This document shows, one piece after another, positions 38,901-46,353 of a stretch of 64,000 nucleotides of DNA (position 1 is its first letter; each line of letters opens with the position of its first letter). The stretch is from Syntrophales bacterium (GTDB taxonomy: Bacteria; Desulfobacterota; Syntrophia; Syntrophales; PHBD01). The DNA lies in the NCBI GenBank assembly GCA_035363115.1, contig DAOSEM010000004.1:1-64000 (forward strand). Reading direction: 5' to 3'. A model generated the notes under the pieces. The model searched no databases. It was not told where the DNA came from and was given only the letters and a program-made list of their open reading frames with translations. Both the position numbers and the translations under genes were made by a program.

Positions 38901-40355
38901 CTTCTCTTCGCTTCGGCGCAGCGCCTCGGCGGCCTGCTGCTTTTCCTCCTCCGCCTGCCTCCGCTCGGTGATGTCCGTTGTCAACATGACGATGCCGATC
39001 GGGGCGCCTTTTGCGTCGCGCAGGAACGTGATCGTGCTTTCTGTCGGGATGATGGAGCCGTCTTTGCGATAGGCCTCCAGTTCCAGGACTCGCACGTTAT
39101 TGACGGAGAAATCCGTCGCCAGCCCCCTTGCCAGGTCCTCCTCGTAGGCTTTCATGGCAAATCCCATTGATTCCGGGGTGAGCCATTGATTCAGCGACAG
39201 TGCCACCGCCTCCTCCTGTGTAAATCCCAGCATTCGAAGGACCGCGGGACTCACATAGGTGTTCTTTAGATTCATGTCCCAGATCGACAGGACGTGAGGG
39301 ATCGTTTCAACGACCCGCCGGAGTTTCTCTTCGCTCTCGCGCAGGGCTTCTTCCGCCCGCTTGCGCTCGCTGATGTCGCGGATGATGTAGACCATGCCAT
39401 AGGGAGTGCCGTCTTGCTGCTCGAGGACGCTTCCGTTCACCTCGTACAGAGACTTCCTGCCCCTTTCCAGGATCAGGTGGTATTCCTTCGGCCCGAGGGG
39501 GCCCTCCATCATGAGGATCGTGTTCTGAATCGCCGCTTCGAGATCCTCGGTGGCGACGAAGGAGAGCATGTTCTGTCCGACGATCTCCTCTCTTTTGTAC
39601 CCGCTTACTTCGAGGCCTTTCTCGTTGATGTAGAGAACCTCGCCCTGGATGTTCGTGCGGATCACGACGTCGGGGATGGCCGCGATGAGCCGGGTTGAGA
39701 ACTCCTCGCTTTCCCGGAGTGCCTGGTTCTGCTGCCAGATCTTCTTCGATTTTTCCCAGCTGTTGAACCGCAGCCGGTCCAGGAGAAAAATGAAGAACGC
39801 CACAACCACGATCGCGACCAGGAGGTCGTTCAAGCTGTAGCGCGAGCGGACGGAGTCGAAATACATCCCCTTGGCGAAGCAGGTGCCGAAAAAAACCATG
39901 ACCGATACAGCGAGGATCGACCAGGCCGCCCGCCGGGGAATCGGGATGAGGGCCAGCAGCGTGGTGACGAGAAGATAGCCGCCGAGATAGGCCGGGTCGG
40001 CCTTGGACAGGCCGGTGATCGCCGCCGTTGCGATCTCGAGATAGCCGCTGATGACGATGATGAAAAGCAGGCTGTAGGGCTGGAATCGCCTGATGCTCTG
40101 CAGGATCAGGACGGTCAGGCCCACCACCGAAAAGCCGATCCGGAGTGCAATCATGAGCGGCTTGTCCGGGTGGAGCTGCCGGTCGATGGGGATATAGGGG
40201 AGCAGGGCGAAGACGGCAATCAGGGAGACGATGAATACAATCTTGCCGCACTGATCGTTGAGCTCCTGAAAGAACGTCTCCTTGTAGTCGGACGTACCGT
40301 TCCAGGAAACAAACGGAACACGGATCCGCTCCCAGATGGATGGCTGGTCGTTCAC
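35922..40355 (-). CDS. Very large six-PAS hybrid histidine kinase
   Basis: 1477-aa membrane kinase. About six N-terminal membrane helices (residues about 36-195) are followed by six PAS/PAC domains, a kinase core (MSHEIRTPMNAILGF), HATPase (DTGPGMT, GGTGLGLALS), a receiver (VVLMDMTMPVMDG) and an about 60-aa C-terminal helical tail. PAS units 3, 4 and 5 start with nearly the same linker (AEALRRSEEKYRLL). I place the start at the GTG of 40355, because GGGGAGG lies 7 nt before it; the ATGs further upstream have none. It is followed after 3 bp by the HD-GYP regulator, its likely target. Confidence 0.9.
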   Translation of the reverse strand: MNDQPSIWERIRVPFVSWNGTSDYKETFFQELNDQCGKIVFIVSLIAVFALLPYIPIDRQLHPDKPLMIALRIGFSVVGLTVLILQSIRRFQPYSLLFIIVISGYLEIATAAITGLSKADPAYLGGYLLVTTLLALIPIPRRAAWSILAVSVMVFFGTCFAKGMYFDSVRSRYSLNDLLVAIVVVAFFIFLLDRLRFNSWEKSKKIWQQNQALRESEEFSTRLIAAIPDVVIRTNIQGEVLYINEKGLEVSGYKREEIVGQNMLSFVATEDLEAAIQNTILMMEGPLGPKEYHLILERGRKSLYEVNGSVLEQQDGTPYGMVYIIRDISERKRAEEALRESEEKLRRVVETIPHVLSIWDMNLKNTYVSPAVLRMLGFTQEEAVALSLNQWLTPESMGFAMKAYEEDLARGLATDFSVNNVRVLELEAYRKDGSIIPTESTITFLRDAKGAPIGIVMLTTDITERRQAEEEKQQAAEALRRSEEKYRLLAENSEDVIWTTDTAMRFTYVSPSIRKLRGITVEVALAETVDQAMTPESLNTVLSTYNRFLPEIEQGKNPTARIEIEQYCGDGSTVWVEASMMTMRDDEGRLIGYLGVSRDITERKRAEAEKQQAAEALRRSEENYKFLVENTNDIIWIFDLKAMCYTFCSNSVERTLGYTAEESVGMKLDNVFTPETTEAVMACFGRVAAGKEPSDRIVMEAEHIARNGERLWMEISAVLKRDEQGRPVAFNGVTRDISERKRAEAEREAAAEALRRSEEKYRLLTENSGDVIYTTDTNLRMTYISPAIQKLRGVTPEEAMGQSFADAMTPESLNVLFEDYLRVLPEIEKGNNPTSHLELEQYKKDGSTFWVDVTLSPMRDDAGRLTGIVGVSRDISERKRMEAELKEAEEKYRTILETMDSGYYEVDLKGSMRFCNPALRRFLGYDEEEVLAGLPFSAYMDEDEVRHIYGIFHEVYVSGKPSGDFYWRLTRKDGASAYSAASAYPMRDAQGSITGFRGTVRDITIIQEAKDAADAASRSKSAFLANMSHEIRTPMNAILGFAQLMERDPELSPQSREHLDVINRSGEHLLALINDILEMSKIEAGRATFTPNTFDLHTFLRDIERMFRIRTDSKKLTFLLEEVGPVPRWAVTDEGKLRQILINLLGNAVKFTEEGGIALRVAARAGKGDKVDLLFEVEDTGPGMTEEEKGILFQAFEQTRTGVKSGGTGLGLALSRGFIQVMGGSITVTSTVGRGTTFRFEIPIREGTEEQAKPKEAKRRVLRLKPGQGEIRVLVADDRDTNRQLLSRLLGNVGFATREAVNGEDALRMIREWKPRVVLMDMTMPVMDGYEATRVIKATPELKGTAVIAVTASAFEEDRQRIFAAGADGYLSKPFKEEDLFETIRLLTGAEFLYDETGAPERAPDSEEDSALMQRTVSALAPELVSQMRNAVESADMDLLNELVGRVAEHPDFTRWVRQMAARYEYEALIELFSPGA

Positions 40356-40448
40356 TATTTTCCTCCCCCTGAATGACGTGCGAATCATAGAGTATGTAAA
40401 TGGATCACACCGTCTATGCAATGTGAAAATGAGAAGCGGAACCGCGGC

Positions 40449-41732
40449 CTATGGTCTGGACCGGGAGTGCCGGAGGAGCGTTTCCACAAGCAGGTTCCTC
40501 TCCTCTTCGTCTGCCGTACCGAAGGCCAGGACTTCATCGGGCATGGCGAGGCGGGAGGTGGGGCCGTAAATGGATTCCCGGCCGGCGATGCCGTCGGCGA
40601 TCTCCCGCGCGTCTTCGATGCCGGAGACGCCGCCGGACAGGATGAAGGACTTGAATCCCCTCATGGCCGCTTCCCTGTACAGCGCAGGCTTCCTGACGCG
40701 GGGGTGCCGGAAGGCGTACAGCGCCGCGTCCAGGACGGAGACGTCGCGGTCCGCCGTCCCGTTTAGAACCGCGGCCTCGACGGCCTTGTGCCCCGTCGGC
40801 AGCGCGTCCTCGATGCACTCCGCGCCGCCGGCGCCGTGGGCTCCCTCCCGCCGGGAGGTCTCCAGCGCCAGGGATATCTCCGCCGGGCACGCGGAGAGAA
40901 AGCGGGCGATCCGCTCCGCCGCCTCCGCCATGCGTCCGGGGGTGATTGTCGAGGGGCCGTCCGGGAACACGCAGTACCCGAAGGGTGTGATGATCCGGTC
41001 GCAGATGGAGAGCCTTTCGAGGAACATGCGGCGAGAGCGTTCCGGGTCGCCTCCCGAGAGTTCGAGCCACGCCGGCCTGCTGAAAAACTCCCGTTTGGCG
41101 TTGAACATGTATCCCTCGTCGTCCGGGAACAGATAGAGCGTGTAGTGCAGCGGAGAGCCCACGAAGACGATGTCCTCCATCCTGCAGAAGCCGGAGGCCA
41201 GGGCCAGGGAGGCGATGAGCACGCACTCGTCGAGGCAGGAGGTCATGCCCAGCGGATGGGTCTTCATGTCCTTCAGAAACCGGCCGTACGCCAGGATGAT
41301 GTCCACGGTGGGGTAGACGAAGCGGGGGGCGGCGCCGTTGTCGATCAGTCTTTTCAGGAGATCGAAGGCCGGGTCCTGGATGGCCTCCATTCCCTTCTTC
41401 ATGATGGACATGGCCCGGTCGCTGGAGAACAGCTCGTCGGGGTCCGTGATCGCCTCGCGCTCGTAAAGTCCCCAGATCCGCAAGAATTCGATCGATTTGG
41501 TGTGGTAAAAATTCCTGTTCACGAATGTGTGGAGCTTCTTCATGGACGGCCCGGCCCCGCCCGGGCCGCCCCCGCCGGAACGGATCCGGCCGGCCATCTC
41601 CCAGAGTTTCGGCGACAGGAGGTTGGCGATCAGAAGAGCGACGATCAGGTCGGGATAGCGCGCAGCGGTGAAGAGCGATGGACTGACGGCCTTGATGAGA
41701 TAATCCGTCTGTTTCATTCCTGTTTCCGGCAT
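40449..41732 (-). CDS. Unrecognised conserved-looking protein
   Basis: About 427 aa; I do not recognise a family. It is mixed alpha/beta in appearance, with one moderately hydrophobic stretch near residues 25-45 (DLIVALLIANLLSPKLW) that could be a membrane-associated helix, and a glycine-rich linker (SGGGGPGGAGP). No nucleotide-binding or metal motif is clear. Codon use and GC resemble the flanking genes, so it is probably real. The start may be ATG 41732 or 41717. It is divergent from the SEC-C gene. Confidence 0.6.
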   Translation of the reverse strand: MPETGMKQTDYLIKAVSPSLFTAARYPDLIVALLIANLLSPKLWEMAGRIRSGGGGPGGAGPSMKKLHTFVNRNFYHTKSIEFLRIWGLYEREAITDPDELFSSDRAMSIMKKGMEAIQDPAFDLLKRLIDNGAAPRFVYPTVDIILAYGRFLKDMKTHPLGMTSCLDECVLIASLALASGFCRMEDIVFVGSPLHYTLYLFPDDEGYMFNAKREFFSRPAWLELSGGDPERSRRMFLERLSICDRIITPFGYCVFPDGPSTITPGRMAEAAERIARFLSACPAEISLALETSRREGAHGAGGAECIEDALPTGHKAVEAAVLNGTADRDVSVLDAALYAFRHPRVRKPALYREAAMRGFKSFILSGGVSGIEDAREIADGIAGRESIYGPTSRLAMPDEVLAFGTADEEERNLLVETLLRHSRSRP

Positions 41733-42135
41733 CGGTCGTTTCTGCCTTTCTTTCGTGAATGATCCGGATTGCGCCGCGAATGATCGGCCAGACGAAGGCC
41801 CCTGTCAAGAAGGACCATGGGGAAGATCATCGGAAGGGTCATGCGAAACCGTCCGCCGGGGCTCGCAGCGCCGTATCCGGTCCGGTTGCGGCGGCGTCTT
41901 TCAGAGAGTTGCCGTCCCGGTATCACGGTTTCTCCGACGCGGCAACGGATGCCGGCGGTTTGGTTTCCCTGGGTCCCCGGTTTCGCCGGCGCGGCGACAG
42001 GTACCGCCGGGTCGTATGTTTTTTTCTCCGGGAAATGGTCACAGGCCGGTTGCAAAACCGAAATATCTCTCTATAATGCCCCCTGCGGACTCCCCGTGGA
42101 GATCCGAATTTTTGCGCGATTCCGAAAGGTTGGAA
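41733..42135. other. Intergenic region between divergent genes
   Basis: About 400 bp with no supported gene. A plus-strand open frame runs through it, but its composition is not protein-like. The right part holds a promoter (42050-42077). A GC-rich stretch near 41955-42010 with mirrored CCGG blocks looks like a degenerate palindromic repeat. Confidence 0.5.
42050..42077 (+). promoter_or_regulatory. Promoter of the SEC-C gene
   Basis: TTGCAA (42050-42055), 16 bp, perfect TATAAT (42072-42077). An ATG at 42076 overlaps the -10 box, which rules it out as the start codon and supports the start at 42136. Confidence 0.6.
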
Positions 42136-43344
42136 ATGGCGTACAAGGACATGGACGACGGCCGGCTGGCCATGCAGATCTTCTCCGGGGAAGACCGGCT
42201 GGGGGTCGATTTCCTGAACGAGGTGAAGCAGAGGAAGGAAGTGATGCTTCCGCTCCTGTGCGAGGTTCTTTTCCACGAGGAGAACTACAACTGGGAAGAC
42301 GGCCGGGGATGGGGCGTGATCCACGCCGTTCATCTCCTGGGCATCCTGGGGGACCTGCGGTCCGTCGACGCCCTCCTGGAGGCCTCCGGGTTTGCGGCGG
42401 ACCGGCAGATCGACTGGATCGCCGAGGCCCTGCCCGAGTGTTATGCCCGCCTCGGTTCGGCGGTCATCGGGCGCCTGAGGGATCATATCCGGGCCAACGT
42501 GGCTCACGGCGAGCCTTACGTGGTCAACGAGATACTGGGGTTGTGGAACATCTGGCACGACCGCATCGACTTCCGGGAGGGAATCGAGGCGTTTCTCCTG
42601 GAACTCCTCATGGAAACCGCCGGGGATTATGTCATCCGGACGAACCTGATGGCCGATTTCGCCCAGGCCGGGCGGCGCGACCTGAAGACCCTGTTCCGGC
42701 ACTACTACGAGCGGGGCGAGGCGGACCTGGAGACGGTCACCTGGGAAGACCTGGAGTCGTATTTCGAGGACAGGCCCAATCCGCCGGCCTCCCGCAGGAG
42801 CCTGGAGGATTTTTACGATTCCGAAGCCATCCGGGAACGGGAGCGGCACTGGGCGGTCCATGAGGCCATGTTCCGCCAGCGCGACTGGGAGGACTGGCTC
42901 CTGGAGAACATGGACCGGATCGGCCTGAAGGAACCCTGTCCCTGCGGATCCGGCGGCCTTTTCGAGCAGTGCCACCTTCCCTGGGCGGAGCGGGAGCGCG
43001 ACCGGCTCCTGCAGGAGGACGACCTGGCCCAGACGCGCCGGCAGGCCCGGAGCTTCGTAAGCCAGGAGAGGGCGGAGGAGACGGCGCTGCGCCGGTTTCT
43101 TGCGGACCGGGGACAGGCGGACCTGTTTCCCCTCATCAAGCGCAAGGCCCTGGAGATCGTCCGGGCGACCACCAGCAAGTCCCGGAGCCGGAGCTTTACC
43201 GCCGCCTTCCAGACATTCTTCGGCCAGGTGGAGTTCCGATCGAAGGACGAATTCAACGAATTCATGGAACACCTGACCGCCTACTACAACGCCCTGACGG
43301 CCCAGTACGAGGAGCATCCGGGCAGCGGACGGCGCCTGCACTGA
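42136..43344 (+). CDS. SEC-C motif protein with HEAT-like N-terminus
   Basis: 402-aa soluble protein. A helical region (residues about 1-230), which looks like DUF1186/HEAT-type repeats, precedes a SecA-type zinc-binding motif (EPCPCGSGGLFEQCH near 253-268), then a further helical part. SEC-C motifs bind zinc and often recruit SecB or ribosomes, so a role in protein quality control is possible. The start is supported by AAAGG 6 nt before ATG 42136 and by the upstream promoter. Confidence 0.8.
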   Translation: MAYKDMDDGRLAMQIFSGEDRLGVDFLNEVKQRKEVMLPLLCEVLFHEENYNWEDGRGWGVIHAVHLLGILGDLRSVDALLEASGFAADRQIDWIAEALPECYARLGSAVIGRLRDHIRANVAHGEPYVVNEILGLWNIWHDRIDFREGIEAFLLELLMETAGDYVIRTNLMADFAQAGRRDLKTLFRHYYERGEADLETVTWEDLESYFEDRPNPPASRRSLEDFYDSEAIRERERHWAVHEAMFRQRDWEDWLLENMDRIGLKEPCPCGSGGLFEQCHLPWAERERDRLLQEDDLAQTRRQARSFVSQERAEETALRRFLADRGQADLFPLIKRKALEIVRATTSKSRSRSFTAAFQTFFGQVEFRSKDEFNEFMEHLTAYYNALTAQYEEHPGSGRRLH

Positions 43345-43520
43345 CCCCGCTGAGACACGGAGGGATGTGAAGAAGATGCATGGCTCCCAAGTCGCGTCCC
43401 GCACCTTCTGTCGTCGACAACGGCAGATCGGGAATTGATGCAGGGAAAGCCGCACATCGTGAAGGCAACACTCCGGGTAAGCCGGGGATTCATATCCCAC
43501 TCAGGAGAAAGGAGACTGTT

Positions 43521-43967
43521 ATGAAGGGTTGCAAAGCGGAGCGTAGGATGTGGGGAAGTACATTCTGGACGGCAATCGCCATTGTTGTCCTCGCCGGCCT
43601 CGTACTGGCCGTGCCGGCCCAGGCGCTGCCCGGAGGAAGCTACAGCAAGACCTGCAAGGACTGCACGGACGACGGCCAGGAGCTTGTATGCCAGTGCAGC
43701 TACAAGAATAATTATTCCGGAACCTCGATCTATTACGGTATGTGCGAATCCGGCAGCGTGACCAACACCCGCAGCAAACTGACCTGTACCGCCAAGGGAA
43801 GCTTTCGCAGGTCGTGCAAGAACATCTCGTGGAACGCGTCACGACTGCAGGCTGTCTGCAAGACCAAGAAGGGCAAGTGGAACGGCACGGTTCTGAGCAG
43901 CTGGTCGTCCTGCGAGGGCGACATCGCCAATTGCAACGGCGCACTGACCTGCGGCGGATGCCCGTAA
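43521..43967 (+). CDS. Exported cyanovirin-N homology (CVNH) lectin
   Basis: 148-aa secreted protein. A signal peptide (residues about 14-37, ending AQA) is followed by one CVNH domain made of two repeats: GGSYSKTCKDC...LVCQC and GSFRRSCKNISW...LQAVCKTKKG, each with the paired cysteines of the family, ending IANCNGALTC in place of the usual IANIDGTL. CVNH proteins bind high-mannose glycans. Extra cysteines compared with cyanovirin suggest additional disulfides. AAAGGAG precedes the ATG. The function in an anaerobic bacterium is unknown. Confidence 0.85.
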   Translation: MKGCKAERRMWGSTFWTAIAIVVLAGLVLAVPAQALPGGSYSKTCKDCTDDGQELVCQCSYKNNYSGTSIYYGMCESGSVTNTRSKLTCTAKGSFRRSCKNISWNASRLQAVCKTKKGKWNGTVLSSWSSCEGDIANCNGALTCGGCP

Positions 43968-43982
43968 ACCGGGCCGCCCGCC

Positions 43983-44006
43983 CGTGCCGGAGCACTGCCC
44001 GGCACG
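43983..44006. repeat. 8-bp perfect inverted repeat after the lectin gene
   Basis: CGTGCCGG (43983-43990) and CCGGCACG (43999-44006) with an 8-nt loop, 16 bp after the stop. No T-run follows, so it is at best a weak terminator. Confidence 0.45.
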
Positions 44007-44140
44007 AGAACATCCATGGTGCACTTGTTTATGCCTGAATCGAAATGCAAGGCCGCCGGGACGGGGAGCGAATCCCGTCCCGGCAGCTTCATAAAGGCAC
44101 TCGCTGCATCCCCCCGGGGCATCGAACCCTCCGGGCCGAC

Positions 44141-44159
44141 GGTGCAAACGGCTTGCACC
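44141..44159 (+). promoter_or_regulatory. Hairpin just upstream of the ubiE-like ribosome site
   Basis: GGTGCAA-ACGGC-TTGCACC is a perfect 7-bp stem ending 12 bp before the ATG, immediately before GGGAGG. It could be an operator or limit ribosome access. Confidence 0.4.
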
Positions 44160-44170
44160 CGGGAGGCCGT

Positions 44171-44902
44171 ATGAAACGGGACGTGCCGATTCTCGCCGCC
44201 CCGGATCCGGAGCGGGTTTCGCGGGTCCGGGAGATGTTCGGGGACATCGAGGGTCGCTACGATTTCCTGAACCGCCTGCTGAGCCTCCGCCGCGACGTGG
44301 CCTGGCGGCGCTTCACTGTCCGCCGGATGCGCTTTCCCCGGACCCGGCGATTCCTCGATGTGGCCACGGGGACGGCCGACCTGGCCGTCGAGGCGGTGCG
44401 GCACCACCGGGAGATCCAGGCAACAGGCCTGGATTTCGTCCCCGGGATGATCGAGGGCGCCCGGCACAAGGTCAGCGGGGCCGGGCGGATCCGGCTGCTC
44501 CTGGGAGACGCCCTGAACCTGCCCTTTGCCGACGGGTCTTTCGACGTCGCCGCCGTGGCCTTCGGCATCCGCAACATGCCCGACCGGCTCGGTGCCCTCC
44601 GGGAGATGGCCCGGGTGGTCGTCCCGGGCGGACAGGTCATGGTCCTGGAGATGCACCTGCCGGAGATCCCCGTCGTCCGTCCCTGCTACCGGTTCTATCT
44701 CTGCGGGATCCTGCCCCGCCTCGCCGGCGCCCTGTCGGGCAACCGGGAGGCTTACCAGTACCTGTCCGAGTCCATCGTGGCCTTTCCCCCGCCGCGCATC
44801 TTTTCCGACATGATGCGAAGCGCCGGCCTGGAGGCGGTGGAATACCACTCCCTGACCCTCGGCGTGACCTGCCTTCACGTCGGCCGAAAGCCCGGCCGTT
44901 AA
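44171..44902 (+). CDS. UbiE/MenG-type quinone C-methyltransferase
   Basis: 243-aa SAM-dependent methyltransferase that methylates demethylmenaquinone in the last step of menaquinone synthesis. Motifs: RYDFLNRLLSLRRDVAWRR at residues 25-43, the SAM loop DVATGTADLA, GLDFVPGMIEGA, and the family-specific FGIRNMPDR. The start at 44171 follows GGGAGG; an upstream extension to 44045 crosses a hairpin. A menaquinone fits the electron acceptor of the formate dehydrogenases. Confidence 0.9.
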   Translation: MKRDVPILAAPDPERVSRVREMFGDIEGRYDFLNRLLSLRRDVAWRRFTVRRMRFPRTRRFLDVATGTADLAVEAVRHHREIQATGLDFVPGMIEGARHKVSGAGRIRLLLGDALNLPFADGSFDVAAVAFGIRNMPDRLGALREMARVVVPGGQVMVLEMHLPEIPVVRPCYRFYLCGILPRLAGALSGNREAYQYLSESIVAFPPPRIFSDMMRSAGLEAVEYHSLTLGVTCLHVGRKPGR

Positions 44903-45010
44903 GCGTTCCCCCGGGCCGTGTCCCGATTCCCCGGCATCGCCTCCGGGCCAGACCCTGCGCAGTTCCCGTCCCTGAATTCCGCCCGATCCGCACCCTCCAC
45001 CATCGACTGA

Positions 45011-45027
45011 TATCAGCCATGCTGATA
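45011..45027. promoter_or_regulatory. Palindromic operator candidate before the MauE-rhodanese operon
   Basis: TATCAGC-CAT-GCTGATA is a perfect 7-bp inverted repeat 30 bp upstream of a TTGACA box. It lies in an AT-rich pocket at the head of the selenium-type cluster and may be the binding site of its regulator. Confidence 0.5.
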
Positions 45028-45056
45028 GAAAGAGCACTATTATGCATATTATGAAT

Positions 45057-45085
45057 TTGACATATAATATATCATCATATATCAC
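45057..45085 (+). promoter_or_regulatory. Promoter region of the MauE-rhodanese operon
   Basis: TTGACA (45057-45062) with TATCAC 17 bp downstream (45080-45085). A perfect TATAAT also occurs at 45063-45068 but lacks a good -35. The AT-rich stretch contrasts with the surrounding GC-rich DNA. Confidence 0.5.
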
Positions 45086-45102
45086 GCTTCATCCGTGACC
45101 CG

Positions 45103-45660
45103 ATGAAGCCGCAGTCCGTGATGATTCATGAAATCGAGTCCCCAAAAAACGTTTCCCCGATGAAAGCATCCCTGTTGACCGATCGGTTGAAAAACATCTT
45201 CTCGTCTCCCGTTCTGTATCACCTGCTGAGGCTGGCGATGGCGGTCCTGTTCCTGTACGCCGGCAGCGTCAAGCTCCTGGACCCCAAGGCCTTCGCCGTC
45301 ACGATTTCGGCATACGACCTGGTGCCGGAGGCGCTTCTGCCGGTGGTCGCCATTGGACTGCCACTGGTCGAAGTTGTCGCGGGAATCGCACTCCTGCTGG
45401 AGATCCGGGGGAGCCTGGCGGGCATCACCGTCCTGATGATCTTCTTCATTGCCGTCCTGGGGTATGGAATCCTGGGTGACCTGGACGTGGACTGCGGTTG
45501 TTTCGGCGCCGATGAACTGGCGAGAAGGAGCAGCCTCCGGGAGGCCTTGATCCGGGACATCGTGATTACGGGGATCGTCATTCCCTACCTCTATTGGTTC
45601 CAGCGTTTCCGGACTCGACCGGGTCTCAACAGAATCCATGAAAAGAAGAAAGGAGAATAA
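45103..45660 (+). CDS. MauE/DoxX-like membrane protein
   Basis: 185-aa protein with four membrane segments (LAMAVLFLYAGSVKLL, VVAIGLPLVEVVAGIALLL, VLMIFFIAVLGYGIL, IVITGIVIPYLYWF). The loop DVDCGCFG holds a cysteine pair typical of MauE/DoxX-type proteins, which take part in thiol-disulfide or sulfur chemistry in the membrane. The exact start is unclear (ATG 45103, 45121 or 45160). The rhodanese follows after 6 bp, so the pair is likely a membrane/periplasm redox unit. Confidence 0.8.
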   Translation: MKPQSVMIHEIESPKNVSPMKASLLTDRLKNIFSSPVLYHLLRLAMAVLFLYAGSVKLLDPKAFAVTISAYDLVPEALLPVVAIGLPLVEVVAGIALLLEIRGSLAGITVLMIFFIAVLGYGILGDLDVDCGCFGADELARRSSLREALIRDIVITGIVIPYLYWFQRFRTRPGLNRIHEKKKGE

Positions 45661-45666
45661 GGAATC

Positions 45667-46179
45667 ATGATGAAACGAAAAGCGGTTTTGGGAGTGGCGC
45701 TTTGCCTGGCCCTGGTTTTCGGCTTTGCCGGAGCGGCCCTGGCGGCCTGGGGCGCCAAGGAACTGGAGACGGAAAAGGTCGCCGTGACCTTTGCCGCCGA
45801 GGTTGCCCGCGGCGGCTACAAGGTCGTGGCCACCCAGGAGCTGAAGACCTGGATCGACCAGAAGAAACCCGTGCTGATCGTGGATACCATGCCCTTCGAG
45901 GCGAGCTACAAAAAACAGCATGTCCCCGGGGCTGTCCAGATGGAGTTCCCCATTCCGGAGATGACGAAGCTGGACGACAAGACGAAGGCCGCCCTGGAAA
46001 AACTGCTGGGACCGGACAAGAATCGCCTGATCGTCTTCTACTGCGGGTTTGTAAAATGTACCCGGAGCCACAACGGCGCCATGTGGGCCGTGAAGCTGGG
46101 ATACAGGAACGTCTATCGCCACCCGGGCGGGATCAAGGCCTGGGACGAAGCGGGCTATCCCGTCGAAAAGGTGAAATAG
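45667..46179 (+). CDS. Exported rhodanese-like sulfurtransferase
   Basis: 170-aa protein with a signal peptide (VALCLALVFGFAGAALA) and a single rhodanese domain. The active-site loop reads YCGFVKCTRSHNGA, so the catalytic position has two nearby cysteines (C-x4-C) instead of the usual CxxGxR form. It probably transfers sulfur, or selenium, in the periplasm. It sits between MauE and the YdjY-like protein. Confidence 0.88.
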   Translation: MMKRKAVLGVALCLALVFGFAGAALAAWGAKELETEKVAVTFAAEVARGGYKVVATQELKTWIDQKKPVLIVDTMPFEASYKKQHVPGAVQMEFPIPEMTKLDDKTKAALEKLLGPDKNRLIVFYCGFVKCTRSHNGAMWAVKLGYRNVYRHPGGIKAWDEAGYPVEKVK

Positions 46180-46216
46180 GGGAGGCACGAATCCATTTCC
46201 AGCAAAGATGAATGGC

Positions 46217-46243
46217 GGCGCCGGTGAATCCCTCTCCGGCGTC
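46217..46243 (+). terminator. Weak hairpin after the rhodanese gene
   Basis: GGCGCCGG / CCGGCGTC (8 bp with one G-U pair) followed by ATTTT. It may cause partial termination inside the cluster. Confidence 0.35.
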
Positions 46244-46353
46244 GCGCATTTTGGAGGGTGACCGGTGCGCTTCAACAAGGCGGATACAAAACCACTCCTC
46301 GATGACGGGTATGCCGGGGACGGGTACTGAAACAGGCGGTAGAATTCGTACGC

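Noticed and set aside
41940..42020. A GC-rich mirrored stretch resembling dispersed CCGGCGAAA-type palindromic repeats.
   Set aside because: Too degenerate to define arms; noted only as part of the intergenic region.
42076..42078. ATG 42076 as start of the SEC-C gene.
   Set aside because: It lies inside a perfect TATAAT box and lacks a ribosome site; ATG 42136 has AAAGG at 6 nt.
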